64,000 nucleotides of DNA, from assembly GCA_902604055.1 (NCBI GenBank), contig CACKXA010000003.1, positions 1 through 64,000 on the forward strand, in the 5' to 3' direction. Source of the DNA: an uncultured Pelagibacteraceae bacterium. Its GTDB lineage: Bacteria; Pseudomonadota; Alphaproteobacteria; Pelagibacterales; Pelagibacteraceae. Both the position numbers and the translations under genes were made by a program. Of this stretch, positions 52,529-62,595 are shown piece by piece. Under the pieces are notes generated by a model. That model searched no databases. It saw nothing but the letters and a program-made list of their open reading frames with translations, and was not told the DNA's origin. How positions within the stretch are numbered: the first letter of the stretch is position 1; every line of letters starts with the position of its first letter.

Positions 52529-53941
52529 TCAATCTTTAAAAAATATTTTTTTGATTATTAAAAAAATAGATATTAGCTCAATTTTTCCAATAATCATAAA
52601 TATAATCAAACTTATTTTAGAAGTTGTTAGTAAATTTATAAAATTTGTCTTTTCATTTCCAAACATAGGGGAGTTGGTAGTATTTGTAATTGCTAAAATA
52701 GATAATTTAAAAGACTCTTCAAAATCTATATTATCGACTATTAGTATACCTGAAAGAATAAAAAGACTGATAAAAAAAGATATAAATATTAAAAATGAAA
52801 TCTTAATATTTTCATCAGTAATTTTTTTTTCAGAACTAAAAATATTTTTATTAATAATACTATTTGGACTAATCAATTTTATGATTTCTGAAGATGCTGT
52901 TTTTAACAGAATATATATTCTAGTAAATTTGATACCTGAAGTATTAGATATTAAGGAACCTCCAATTGAAGCAATTAAAATAAAATATAAGCTTAAGTTA
53001 TTGTCAGAATCTATAACTGACAAGCCAGAATTGCTTAAAGAACTAATTACACTTATAATTATATCTAAACCACTATAATTGTTAAAATAAACAAGTAATA
53101 TAAAAATTAAAGCTAAAGATATTATGTATAAATCTTCACTGTGATTTTTTGTAAAATACTTTTTTTCAAAAATATTCAAAATTAGAAAAAAATTTAATAA
53201 TGAAATCAATAATGAAATAATGAGTACAATTTTTTGAATATTTGATTGAATGATTAAATTTAGTGAGTTAGTTGGTAAAAAACCACCAGTCGAAATTAAA
53301 CTCATGGAAAGATTAAGCGAATTAAACATTCTTACCCCAGAAATATTTAACGCTAAAAAAATAATTAAACTTAATAAAGAATAAAGTACAAAAATTTTAA
53401 ATAATAAATCTTTGATATTGTTTTCAGAATTCACACTACCATCTCCTGAAAATGTTAAATCATTCATTTTATAGTTAAATTGCTTGTTTGAAAAAATAAG
53501 TATCAAGAAAAATAAAAAGTACAATCCACCAATCCATTGAGATGTTGAGCGCCATAGAATTAATGTCGGGTCGAGATATTTGATATTTTCAAAAATTGAA
53601 AAACCAGTTCCCGTAATTCCGGAGATAGACTCAAAAACAGAGTTTAAAAAGGTAACTTGATAATTGCTTAGATAAAATGGTAATGAAATCAAAAATGAAG
53701 TTAATAAATATACTAAAATAATGAGGAGTAATTGCTCTATAAAATTAATTTTTCTTTCAGATTTTTTTCCAAAAATTAGAAGTACTATTCCAATAGTGAA
53801 TGAAATAATAAGTGTCATTATATAAGAATTAATGCTTAAAAAATAATCAAAATAAGACGAGTATAAAATATTTATAAAAGCTAAAATGCTTACTGGAAAG
53901 CAAAATAAGCCTAAAAAATAACTAATTCCTTTGAAATTCAT
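52529..53941 (-). CDS. trkH: Trk potassium uptake system, TrkH membrane subunit
   Basis: FESISGITGTGFSIFENI, WRSTSQWIGGLYFLFF, SLISTGGFLPTNS; next to trkA. Confidence 0.9.
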   Translation of the reverse strand: MNFKGISYFLGLFCFPVSILAFINILYSSYFDYFLSINSYIMTLIISFTIGIVLLIFGKKSERKINFIEQLLLIILVYLLTSFLISLPFYLSNYQVTFLNSVFESISGITGTGFSIFENIKYLDPTLILWRSTSQWIGGLYFLFFLILIFSNKQFNYKMNDLTFSGDGSVNSENNIKDLLFKIFVLYSLLSLIIFLALNISGVRMFNSLNLSMSLISTGGFLPTNSLNLIIQSNIQKIVLIISLLISLLNFFLILNIFEKKYFTKNHSEDLYIISLALIFILLVYFNNYSGLDIIISVISSLSNSGLSVIDSDNNLSLYFILIASIGGSLISNTSGIKFTRIYILLKTASSEIIKLISPNSIINKNIFSSEKKITDENIKISFLIFISFFISLFILSGILIVDNIDFEESFKLSILAITNTTNSPMFGNEKTNFINLLTTSKISLIIFMIIGKIELISIFLIIKKIFFKD

Positions 53942-53943
53942 TG

Positions 53944-55317
53944 TTAGATTGAGCTTACGCTAAAAATACTTTCAACTTCTTTTAGCTGTTCTCTTTTAGC
54001 TAAAAATACTACAAGGTCATCTTTCTCAAAGATAAAGTTAGACCTTGGTATAATTACTTGATTTTTTCTTACTATTGCTCCTATTCTTATATCTTCAGGT
54101 AAATTTGAGTCTCTTATACTTTTACTTAACAACTCTGACTTTTCTAAAATTTTTCCCTCAATAAATTCATACTCGCCATCTAGTAGTGAATAAACTGTTC
54201 CGATTGTTCCACGATGCACGTGTTCCATTATTCTAGAAACAGTTGTCATTCGTGGGTCAACAAGATCGTCAATATTTAGAGAGTCTTGAAGTAAGCTATA
54301 ATTAGTTTTATTAACTATCGCTATTGTTCTTTTTTTTAATCCTGTTTTTTCAGCCAGAACACAAGCCATCATATTATTTTCATCGTCATTAGTTAAGGCT
54401 AAAACTGTTTCGGAGTCCTCAAGATTAGCTTCTTTTAAAATATCTTCATCTAAAGCGTCTCCATTGATAACAATTGAAGAAGATAGTTCATTAGCTATTT
54501 CTTCAGCTCTTTTTTTATTTTTTTCTATTATTTTAACTCTTACATCTTCAAAGTTTAATTCAAGCATTTTGGCTAGATTTAATCCGATATTACCGCCACC
54601 AATTATTAAAATATTTTTTGCAATTTTTTCTTCATGTCCAAAAGACTTAAGTATTGGATTTAATTGATCGCTGCTCACAACTAAGTAAACATTGTCATCT
54701 TCTAAAATTTTATCATTTTTTTTTAAATAAATAAATTTATCTTTTCTAACTGCTCCTAAAATATTAGCTTTAAAATCTGGAAACTTTGAAGTTAAATCCT
54801 TTAAAGGAATATTTTTTATTGGACAATTTTTTTCTATCGCAATTTCTAACATCTTTACCTTCCCCTGACCAAAAGGAACGTTATCTAAAGCTCCAGGAGC
54901 CTCTAACCTTCTATATAAAGATTTTGCTACTTCTAGCTCTGGTGATATAATTACATCAATTGGAATATTTGATTTATTATAAATTTTTCCCCATTTTCCC
55001 TCTAAAAAATCTTTAGTTCGTATACGTGCAATTTTTTTTGAAATATTAAATAGTGAACTGGCTAATTGACAAACAATCATATTTGTTTCGTCATTTCGAG
55101 TAACAGCTATAACCATATCTGCTTTTTCAGCTCCAGCACTTTCAAGAACACTTGGTAATGATGCTCTTCCAACTATTCCTTTAACGTCTTGGGTGTCATT
55201 GATTTTTTTTATATCTTCTGAGGACTGATCTATAACTGTCACAGAGTGACCTTGCGCTGATAATTGTTTACTTATTGAAAAGCCAACTTTACCGGCTCCA
55301 CATATTATTATATTCAT
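53944..55317 (-). CDS. trkA: Trk potassium uptake protein TrkA
   Basis: Two RCK domains: MNIIICGAGKVGFSISKQLSAQGHSVTVID and NILIIGGGNIGLNLAKMLE. Confidence 0.95.
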   Translation of the reverse strand: MNIIICGAGKVGFSISKQLSAQGHSVTVIDQSSEDIKKINDTQDVKGIVGRASLPSVLESAGAEKADMVIAVTRNDETNMIVCQLASSLFNISKKIARIRTKDFLEGKWGKIYNKSNIPIDVIISPELEVAKSLYRRLEAPGALDNVPFGQGKVKMLEIAIEKNCPIKNIPLKDLTSKFPDFKANILGAVRKDKFIYLKKNDKILEDDNVYLVVSSDQLNPILKSFGHEEKIAKNILIIGGGNIGLNLAKMLELNFEDVRVKIIEKNKKRAEEIANELSSSIVINGDALDEDILKEANLEDSETVLALTNDDENNMMACVLAEKTGLKKRTIAIVNKTNYSLLQDSLNIDDLVDPRMTTVSRIMEHVHRGTIGTVYSLLDGEYEFIEGKILEKSELLSKSIRDSNLPEDIRIGAIVRKNQVIIPRSNFIFEKDDLVVFLAKREQLKEVESIFSVSSI

Positions 55318-55318
55318 T

Positions 55319-56686
55319 CTAATTGATACCTTTAATTCCTAAAGATTTAAGTTTTCTGTGAAGAGCCGATCTTTCCATTCCAATAAAATCAGCTGTTTTG
55401 GAAATATTCCCGTGATTTTTTTTTAATTGAGTTGTTAAATATTCTTTTTCAAAATGCTCTCTTGCTTCTTTTAATGGAGAAGAAAATGATTTTTCTAATA
55501 ATGAATGATTATTTTCTTTTGATGGAGCTGAAGATAAAATATCATTTATCAATTTATTTATATTATCTTTGCTTTCATTAGATGAAAGTATTGTTACTCT
55601 TTCCACTAAATTTCTTAACTCTCTTACATTTCCTGGCCAATGATATGTATACAAATTGTCATTTTTTATATCAATTTTTGGTTGTTGCACTCCATTGATG
55701 TCAGAAAGTTTTTCTTTAAAATACTCAATTAAAAATGGTATGTCCTCTGTTCTTGAACTTAAAGACGTGATTTCTAGAGGCACTACATTTAATCGATGAA
55801 ATAAATCTTCTCTAAATTTTTCTTTACCTACTAAATCTCTTAAATCTTTAGAAGTGGAAGAAATTAATCTAATATTTACATTAATATATTTCGAACCATT
55901 TAATCTCTTAAATTTCTGATCAATCAAAACTCTTAGTACATTAGCCTGTGTTTCAAATGGAATTTCTGACACTTCATCTATTAATAAAGTGCCCTTGTTG
56001 GCTCTTTCTAAAGCACCAAAAGAAACATTGCCATCTTCAAATTCTTCACCAAATAATTCTTTTTCATAAGTTTTTTCCTTAAGAAGTGCAGCATTTAAAA
56101 TCACAAAAGGTTCCTTAGAACGTCCAGAATTTTTATGGATTTTTCTAGCAACTAATTCTTTGCCAGAACCCGTTGGTCCTGAAATTAGAACCCTACTTTC
56201 TGAAGTTGAAAGTTTCTCAATTATTTTTTTTATTTTTATTATAGATGGGCTTTTACCAATGAGTTCAAAAGAATGAAAAAGCTTATTTTCTATAAAATCT
56301 TTTTCTAATTTTAAAGAAGCGTTTTCTAGAGCTCTGTTAACATAATTTAATATTTTTTCAGTAGAGAAAGGTTTTTCAATAAATTCATAGGCTCCTAATC
56401 TTATTGCTTCAACTGCTATTTGAACAGTAGCATGTCCAGAAATCATTATTACGGGTGTGAATTTTTTTTTACTAATTATTAACTTCAAAAGATCTATGCC
56501 ATCTTTGTCGGTCTTATCTAATTTTATATCAACGATCGCCAGATCAGGTAACTTTTTAGATATTTCGATTACAGCTTGATCATAATTTGCAGCTGAACGA
56601 ACGTTATAATTTCGTTCTTTTAAAATGTTACAAATTAAAAATCTTATATCTGGGTTATCGTCAATTACTAAGATATCTTTATGCAT
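55319..56686 (-). CDS. ntrX: Nitrogen-regulation response regulator NtrX
   Basis: Receiver domain DILVIDDNPDIRFLICNILKERNY, AAA+ SGPTGSGKELVARKIH, Fis-type HTH C-terminus; pairs with ntrY. Confidence 0.94.
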   Translation of the reverse strand: MHKDILVIDDNPDIRFLICNILKERNYNVRSAANYDQAVIEISKKLPDLAIVDIKLDKTDKDGIDLLKLIISKKKFTPVIMISGHATVQIAVEAIRLGAYEFIEKPFSTEKILNYVNRALENASLKLEKDFIENKLFHSFELIGKSPSIIKIKKIIEKLSTSESRVLISGPTGSGKELVARKIHKNSGRSKEPFVILNAALLKEKTYEKELFGEEFEDGNVSFGALERANKGTLLIDEVSEIPFETQANVLRVLIDQKFKRLNGSKYINVNIRLISSTSKDLRDLVGKEKFREDLFHRLNVVPLEITSLSSRTEDIPFLIEYFKEKLSDINGVQQPKIDIKNDNLYTYHWPGNVRELRNLVERVTILSSNESKDNINKLINDILSSAPSKENNHSLLEKSFSSPLKEAREHFEKEYLTTQLKKNHGNISKTADFIGMERSALHRKLKSLGIKGIN

Positions 56687-58460
56687 TTATTTTTGGAAAT
56701 GAAATTTGAATTACAACTCCTTTTTCATCTTTTTTATTTTTAATTAAAAATTCTCCTGAGTGCTCATTTATAATTTTACTTACTATAGGTAACCCTAAAC
56801 CAGTTCCCTTCGACTTAGTGGTAAAATACGGCGTCATTACTTTTTTTGTATCTAGTATACCTGTGCCATTATCTGCTAATCTAACCATTATATAGTCGTT
56901 ATTGCTAATAATTTCTATGTCAATTTTGCCTTTAAAATTAGGGTTTTTATCACTTAAGTCTAGAAATGCCTCTTCAGAGTTTTTAATTAAATTAATAAAA
57001 ACTCTATTTAATTGATCTGAGTCCCCATTAATTATCATCTTTTTATTGACTGAGATAAAACTGATTTTATTTTTTGATGACATTTTAATAAATTCTATAG
57101 ATCTATTTACAACCTCTACAATATTAATTTTTTTAAAAATTGGTCTTGGCATTCTAGCAAAATTGGAAAATTCATTTACCAGATTCTCAATATCTTTAAT
57201 TTGTCTGTTAATAGTTTGTAAATATTTCTCAAAATCTGATGACGTTCCAGATATTTTTGAAGAATATTTTTCTCTTAATCGATCTATTGACAATTGGATA
57301 GGTGTCAATGGATTTTTAATTTCATGAGCTAATTTTCTAGCAACACTCTCCCATGCCTCATATCTTTCTGTCACAAGTAACTTTTCCTGTTGTTTCTTAA
57401 GCCTATCTATCATTAAGTTAAAATTATTATTTAATTGTCGAAATTCTTCATCGGCTTCAATATTTGGAACTTTGACGTCTAAAGCACCTTTGCTTATAGC
57501 ATCTGAAGCTCCAATTAGATTTATAATAGGCTTAGTTAGTCTCGAAGCAAAGGTAATAGCTATAGATGTAGATAGAAATAAAAGCAATGTAACAACAATT
57601 ATATAAATAATTGCAAAAGTTACTTTTATTCCTGTTTGGCTATTTTCAACTGAATAATAAAAACTAACTGCTTGTTCAGTTTCATTTAGGTATCTTAATA
57701 TTTCAGGATCTATATTTCTTGAAATATAAAGATAAGTATCCACTAAAGACGACAACTTATTCATTACTGTTGTTTTATTTTCTAAATTATTGGTTATAAA
57801 AACTGGCTTTCCTTCTAAAGCTTCGTCGTAATTTTCATCAGATGGAATTATAAATTCATCGGTAATATCTCTTATATTCGATATAAGTATATTTCCTAAA
57901 CTATCTATTAAATATACATCGTCAATTTTTCTTAAAATTTTTTCAGAATTAATAATCGCCTTAAATTTATTTTCATTGGAGTAATAAATATTTGAAGACC
58001 TATTTAAACCGTTACTCATTAAAATAACATCTGATAAAACATTTTTTTTACTTTCTTCAAGATAATTTTTAGCGACGTCATATGAGTTATTAACTGCATT
58101 AGTAATTTGTTTGTCAAAATAATTTTGTACCCCAAAATTAAAAATAAAAAGCGAAAATATCGCTACAATCAATGAGGGGATTAGAGTAAAAACAGAAAAA
58201 ATAGAGATATATTTTAGATTGGTCTGAGAACCTTTTTTATCTCTTTTTCCAGCATAGTAGAATCTATAAAAATTTTTAAAAATTAAAGTAAAAAACATTA
58301 ATAGTAAAAGTAGGTCTATTATTAATAAGACCTGTAAATTTTGATCCGTTAAAGGTACAAATCCTTCGTTGATAAAGGTCAAAAATGTTACAATCCCCAT
58401 AAAAATACATAAAAATGAAGACAAAATAATCCAATTAAAGTTTTTTATAATTTTAAACAT
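56679..58460 (-). CDS. ntrY: Nitrogen-regulation sensor histidine kinase NtrY
   Basis: N-terminal TM region, HAMP, KLAHEIKNPLTPIQLSIDRLREKY, ATPase TKSKGTGLGLPIVSKI. Confidence 0.95.
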   Translation of the reverse strand: MFKIIKNFNWIILSSFLCIFMGIVTFLTFINEGFVPLTDQNLQVLLIIDLLLLLMFFTLIFKNFYRFYYAGKRDKKGSQTNLKYISIFSVFTLIPSLIVAIFSLFIFNFGVQNYFDKQITNAVNNSYDVAKNYLEESKKNVLSDVILMSNGLNRSSNIYYSNENKFKAIINSEKILRKIDDVYLIDSLGNILISNIRDITDEFIIPSDENYDEALEGKPVFITNNLENKTTVMNKLSSLVDTYLYISRNIDPEILRYLNETEQAVSFYYSVENSQTGIKVTFAIIYIIVVTLLLFLSTSIAITFASRLTKPIINLIGASDAISKGALDVKVPNIEADEEFRQLNNNFNLMIDRLKKQQEKLLVTERYEAWESVARKLAHEIKNPLTPIQLSIDRLREKYSSKISGTSSDFEKYLQTINRQIKDIENLVNEFSNFARMPRPIFKKINIVEVVNRSIEFIKMSSKNKISFISVNKKMIINGDSDQLNRVFINLIKNSEEAFLDLSDKNPNFKGKIDIEIISNNDYIMVRLADNGTGILDTKKVMTPYFTTKSKGTGLGLPIVSKIINEHSGEFLIKNKKDEKGVVIQISFPKINA

Positions 58461-58507
58461 CTTATTAAGCGTTAATTATTCATATAAATATAATATAAGT
58501 TTATATT

Positions 58508-59653
58508 ATGAGTTTTTGTTTAATCATTTTAGCTGGAGGTAATAGCCATCGATTTAGATCTAATATAAGTAAACCATATCAAATAATTGCTGGTAAATCA
58601 TTAGTGCAGATTAACATAGATAAAGCTCGTAAAATCAATCAAATTAAAAAAATAATTCTTGTTTACAACAAAAAAGACCTGAAAAGAGTTAAATCTTTAA
58701 AATTAAAAAATGTTAAATTGATTGTGGGTGGAAAAAATAGACAGTCGTCTGCTTTAAACGCCTTAAAATATTTAGTGAGTATTAAAGGAATTTCAAAAGT
58801 TTTAATCCACGATGTAGCTAGACCCAATTTTTCTATAAAATTATTAAGTTCTATAATAAGAAATATGAAAAATGCCAGAGCTGTTATTCCGACAATAAAT
58901 ATCCAGGACGCAGTAAAACAAAAAATAGTATCAAGCTTAAATGGATACATTTTGGGTAAAAATAGAGATGATTTATTTCTTACACAGACTCCACAAGCGT
59001 TTGATCTTAAAGAAATTTACCATCTACACAAAACTAATGCTGCTAAATATAGAGATGATGATGTCTCCTTATATATTGATTTAAATAACATTAAGTTTAT
59101 TGAAGGTGAAAAAGGTAACTTTAAAATTACAGATCAATCAGATTTTCAAAATTTAAAAAATATTTACAAATCCAAACAAAGCGTTGGAATAGGTTTTGAT
59201 GTTCACAGACTTGTTCCAAAAAGAAAACTTTATTTAGCAGGATTAAAAATTAAATCACCTTTAGGCACATTAGGTCATTCAGACGGAGATCCCGTATTGC
59301 ACTCAATCACAGATGCAGTTCTTGGAGCTTGTAAAATGGGAGATATAGGTCAGATGTTTTCAGATAAAAGTAAAAAATTTAAAAATATAAGATCAACAAT
59401 TTTGCTACAAGAAGTAATAAAAAAAATAAAAGCAAAAGGTTATTTTATAAATAATATTGATATTAATATTATTACTCAAACTCCAAAAATTAAAAAATTT
59501 AAAAACAAAATGACAGATAATATTGCTAAACTTTGTGAAATTTCAATAAATCAAATTAACATAAAAGGTAAAACAACAGAAAAATTGGGCGTTGTAGGGA
59601 AAGGGAAAGCTATTGCTTGCGAAGTAATAACTTCAGTGATCAAATATGATTAA
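58508..59653 (+). CDS. ispDF: Bifunctional IspD/IspF enzyme
   Basis: IspD part LILAGGNSHRF, HDVARPN, TQTPQAFDL; IspF part GIGFDVHRLV, LGHSDGDPVLHSITDAVLGA. Confidence 0.96.
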   Translation: MSFCLIILAGGNSHRFRSNISKPYQIIAGKSLVQINIDKARKINQIKKIILVYNKKDLKRVKSLKLKNVKLIVGGKNRQSSALNALKYLVSIKGISKVLIHDVARPNFSIKLLSSIIRNMKNARAVIPTINIQDAVKQKIVSSLNGYILGKNRDDLFLTQTPQAFDLKEIYHLHKTNAAKYRDDDVSLYIDLNNIKFIEGEKGNFKITDQSDFQNLKNIYKSKQSVGIGFDVHRLVPKRKLYLAGLKIKSPLGTLGHSDGDPVLHSITDAVLGACKMGDIGQMFSDKSKKFKNIRSTILLQEVIKKIKAKGYFINNIDINIITQTPKIKKFKNKMTDNIAKLCEISINQINIKGKTTEKLGVVGKGKAIACEVITSVIKYD

Positions 59654-60152
59654 GAATATAAATTTTTTATTTGTAACTTGTTTTGGCATTGGAACTATTA
59701 GATATGCTCCAGGTACAATAACTTCTTTAATTACTACTGTATTATTATTTAGTTCTTTTTATATTTTAAATTTATCCAAAGCCACTATCTTAATAATATT
59801 AATAGTAATATTTCTCTATTCCTTTGTAGCAGTTGCAAATTATATAAGAGAAATCCCAAACAAAGATCCTAAAGAAGTAGTTATTGATGAGGTAATTGGA
59901 CAGTCAATACCTATTTATCTTTATGAAATAGCACACGATACTAATAAAGAATCTAAAGAAGCTATTTTATTTTATATATATATTTTTATTTTATTTAGAT
60001 TCTTCGATATAAAAAAACCATTTCCTGTAAACTTTTTTGATAAAAAGTTTAAAAATAGTTTTGGTGTTATTATGGACGATGTTGTTGCAGGTTTTTATGT
60101 TGTATTAACTTTAATTATATTTATGGTTATTAAATCAAAACTTTTTACATGA
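59646..60152 (+). CDS. pgpA: Phosphatidylglycerophosphatase A
   Basis: FGIGTIRYAPGTITSL, VVIDEVIGQSI, FRFFDIKKPFPVNFFD, GVIMDDVVAG. Confidence 0.92.
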   Translation: MIKNINFLFVTCFGIGTIRYAPGTITSLITTVLLFSSFYILNLSKATILIILIVIFLYSFVAVANYIREIPNKDPKEVVIDEVIGQSIPIYLYEIAHDTNKESKEAILFYIYIFILFRFFDIKKPFPVNFFDKKFKNSFGVIMDDVVAGFYVVLTLIIFMVIKSKLFT

Positions 60153-60616
60153 ACGTAAATAAAAAAATCATATCACAGCTAAAAAGAAAAAAACTTAAAT
60201 TAGCTGTAGCTGAGTCTTGCACTGGCGGAATGCTTTCAAACGCTATTACTTCTGTTAGTGGTGCATCTAAAGTATTTACTATGGGTTTAGTCACCTACTC
60301 TAATCAAGCTAAAATGAGTATTTTAAAAGTACCTAAAAAAATTATTCAAAAGTATGGTGCTGTAAGTATCCAATGTTGTTTGGCTATGGTTAATAACTTG
60401 AACAAAGTTAGTAAGAGTAAAATATGTGTTTCTATAACTGGAATAGCTGGACCAAAAGGTGGCACTAAACAAAAACCAGTTGGACTTGTCTATATAGCTG
60501 TTAAAAATGGAAAAAAAAATTTAGTCAGTAAAAATCAATTTAAAAATAAGGGAAGATCTGCAATTCAAAAAGCCACAGTTAAAAAAGCTCTAAACTTAAT
60601 TTTTAAACAGATTTAA
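60149..60616 (+). CDS. pncC: CinA C-terminal domain protein (nicotinamide-nucleotide amidase)
   Basis: LAVAESCTGGMLSNAITSVSGASKVFTMGLVTYSNQAK, SITGIAGPKGGTKQKPVGLVYIA. Confidence 0.92.
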   Translation: MNVNKKIISQLKRKKLKLAVAESCTGGMLSNAITSVSGASKVFTMGLVTYSNQAKMSILKVPKKIIQKYGAVSIQCCLAMVNNLNKVSKSKICVSITGIAGPKGGTKQKPVGLVYIAVKNGKKNLVSKNQFKNKGRSAIQKATVKKALNLIFKQI

Positions 60617-60619
60617 TAT

Positions 60620-60934
60620 TTAGATTGGATAACTAAACCTTTGAAATTCCACTATAACATCTAACAAATGAGCTATAAAACTATTGAAAGTAAGAAATAT
60701 TAAAAAAACATTTATATAAAGAACGAATATTAAAGCATTCCTTTTTCTTTTCCTTTTTAAGAAACTACTATCTTCAGGAGACCAATCTTTGTTTTTTGAT
60801 TTAAAATCATAAGAAAACATCCAATAAGTTAAGTCACTTTCATTGGAGTCTCCAGTTCGTATTGCTTTAATGTAAGAGGCCAAAAATATACAAATTATTG
60901 ATAGAAAAATTAATAATAAAGTAACGCCTAGCAT
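60620..60934 (-). CDS. Hypothetical two-TM membrane protein
   Basis: 104-aa ORF, TM segments at both ends; tight spacing with coq10 gene. Confidence 0.55.
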   Translation of the reverse strand: MLGVTLLLIFLSIICIFLASYIKAIRTGDSNESDLTYWMFSYDFKSKNKDWSPEDSSFLKRKRKRNALIFVLYINVFLIFLTFNSFIAHLLDVIVEFQRFSYPI

Positions 60935-61377
60935 TATTTGTATACTTTGATAGCTCTTTCTTCAAAAGACTTAGCTATTTTATTAAGCCCCAATTCAAAA
61001 GATTTTTTCATAATTGAATTAAGGATAGGATTTTTTAATTCAAAATCAATAAAGAATTCTAGTTGTGTGGCATTATTTACCTCTTTAAAATTCCACTCAT
61101 TTTTCAAATGTTTCAGTGGTCCATCAAGATTAGTAACTATAATTTTATCTCTTTCTTTGTAAAAAGAGACATGACTTGAAAAAGTTTCGTTTAGTATACT
61201 TTTGCCTACTCTTAAGTCTCCTTTAAAAGTAATTAAGTCAGCACTTTCATTTTTGTCGTACACCTTTCCCTCAATACACCAAGGAACAAATTCAGGATAT
61301 TTTTCTATATCAAGAACCATTTCAATAAGTTGTTTTTTTTGACAGGGAATAATTTTTTTTATTGTAGCTGATGACAT
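60934..61377 (-). CDS. COQ10/RatA START-like domain protein
   Basis: [45 protein letters not shown]. Confidence 0.9.
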   Translation of the reverse strand: MSSATIKKIIPCQKKQLIEMVLDIEKYPEFVPWCIEGKVYDKNESADLITFKGDLRVGKSILNETFSSHVSFYKERDKIIVTNLDGPLKHLKNEWNFKEVNNATQLEFFIDFELKNPILNSIMKKSFELGLNKIAKSFEERAIKVYK

Positions 61378-62303
61378 TCAAGTTTTTTATTTCTCGCATC
61401 TTGTAATTTTCTAAAGTCTTCATCAGCATGATAAGAAGATCGTGTAAGAGGAGAAGATGAAACTAATAAGAATCCCTTTGTTTTTGCGATATTATCAAGT
61501 TCTTTAAATTCATCTGGATGATAATATCGATGTAATGGGTGGTGTTTAGCAGATGGTTGTAAATATTGTCCGATTGTTAAGAAATCAACATTAGCTGATC
61601 TTAGATCGTCCATCACTTGAATAATTTCATCTTTGTTTTCTCCAAGTCCAACCATTATACCCGACTTGGTAAAAACTTTACTGTTGCAAACTTTTGCATT
61701 TTTTAAGAGCTCTAAAGAAGCAAAGTATCTAGCGCCTGGTCTTACTTTTGTATAAAGTCTTGGAACAGTTTCAATATTATGATTAAAAACATCTAGATCA
61801 GCTTCAAGAACTTTTTTATAAGCATCGCCTTTTCTTAAAAAATCTGGTGTTAAAACTTCTATAGAGGTATTTGGATTTTTTTCTCTAGTTGTTTTGACTA
61901 CTTTATAGAAATGATTGGCTCCTCCGTCTTCAAGATCATCTCTGTCTACAGAAGTAATAACAACATGTTTTAAATTCAATTTTTTGACTGCATTTGAAAT
62001 TTTAACTGGTTCAAAGATATCTAGACTTGTAGGTTTTCCTGTCTTAACATCACAAAAAGCGCAGGCTCTAGTACAAGTATCACCCATAATCATAAATGTT
62101 GCATGTTTTTTACTCCAACACTCCGTAATATTCGGACAGTTGGCTTCCTGACATACTGTTACAAGGTTATTTTGATTAACCACCTGCTTGGTTTGGAAAA
62201 AAACTTTTGAGTCTACAATTTTAGACCTAATCCATTCTGGTTTTTTTTTAATAGGGTTTACTGGCTTATTAACTTTTTCTGGATGTCTAGCTTTACTGCT
62301 CAT
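61359..62303 (-). CDS. lipA: Lipoyl synthase
   Basis: [56 protein letters not shown]. Confidence 0.97.
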   Translation of the reverse strand: MSSKARHPEKVNKPVNPIKKKPEWIRSKIVDSKVFFQTKQVVNQNNLVTVCQEANCPNITECWSKKHATFMIMGDTCTRACAFCDVKTGKPTSLDIFEPVKISNAVKKLNLKHVVITSVDRDDLEDGGANHFYKVVKTTREKNPNTSIEVLTPDFLRKGDAYKKVLEADLDVFNHNIETVPRLYTKVRPGARYFASLELLKNAKVCNSKVFTKSGIMVGLGENKDEIIQVMDDLRSANVDFLTIGQYLQPSAKHHPLHRYYHPDEFKELDNIAKTKGFLLVSSSPLTRSSYHADEDFRKLQDARNKKLECHQLQ

Positions 62304-62593
62304 TTCAATTTAATCAAAATTTCGTCTTTAGTTCCGTATTTGAGTTTTTCTCTGTATAACATATCTAAATAGTCTAAATCATTATTGGTTATTAATTTAA
62401 TCTTATGTTTTAAATCTTTAAGCTCTTTGTTAATAGATGTTTCTTCTTGTGAAAGATCTTTATGAATTTTATTTTTTTCAAAATAAGAAGCCATACCCCT
62501 TTCACCTCCAATGAGATTAATACCTACATAAAGAGTTAAAAATATATTTAATAGTACAAGTTTTCTCTTTTTAAAACTTTCAATAAGCCGCAT
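62300..62593 (-). CDS. FtsB/DivIC-like septum formation initiator
   Basis: 97 aa, N-terminal TM then coiled coil; between eno and lipA. Confidence 0.75.
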   Translation of the reverse strand: MRLIESFKKRKLVLLNIFLTLYVGINLIGGERGMASYFEKNKIHKDLSQEETSINKELKDLKHKIKLITNNDLDYLDMLYREKLKYGTKDEILIKLK

Positions 62594-62595
62594 AA

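Noticed and set aside
52551-53078. 175-aa plus-strand ORF opposite trkH
   Set aside because: Longest antisense ORF in the window, but hydrophobic composition mirrors the TrkH codons on the opposite strand; no start context or known motif
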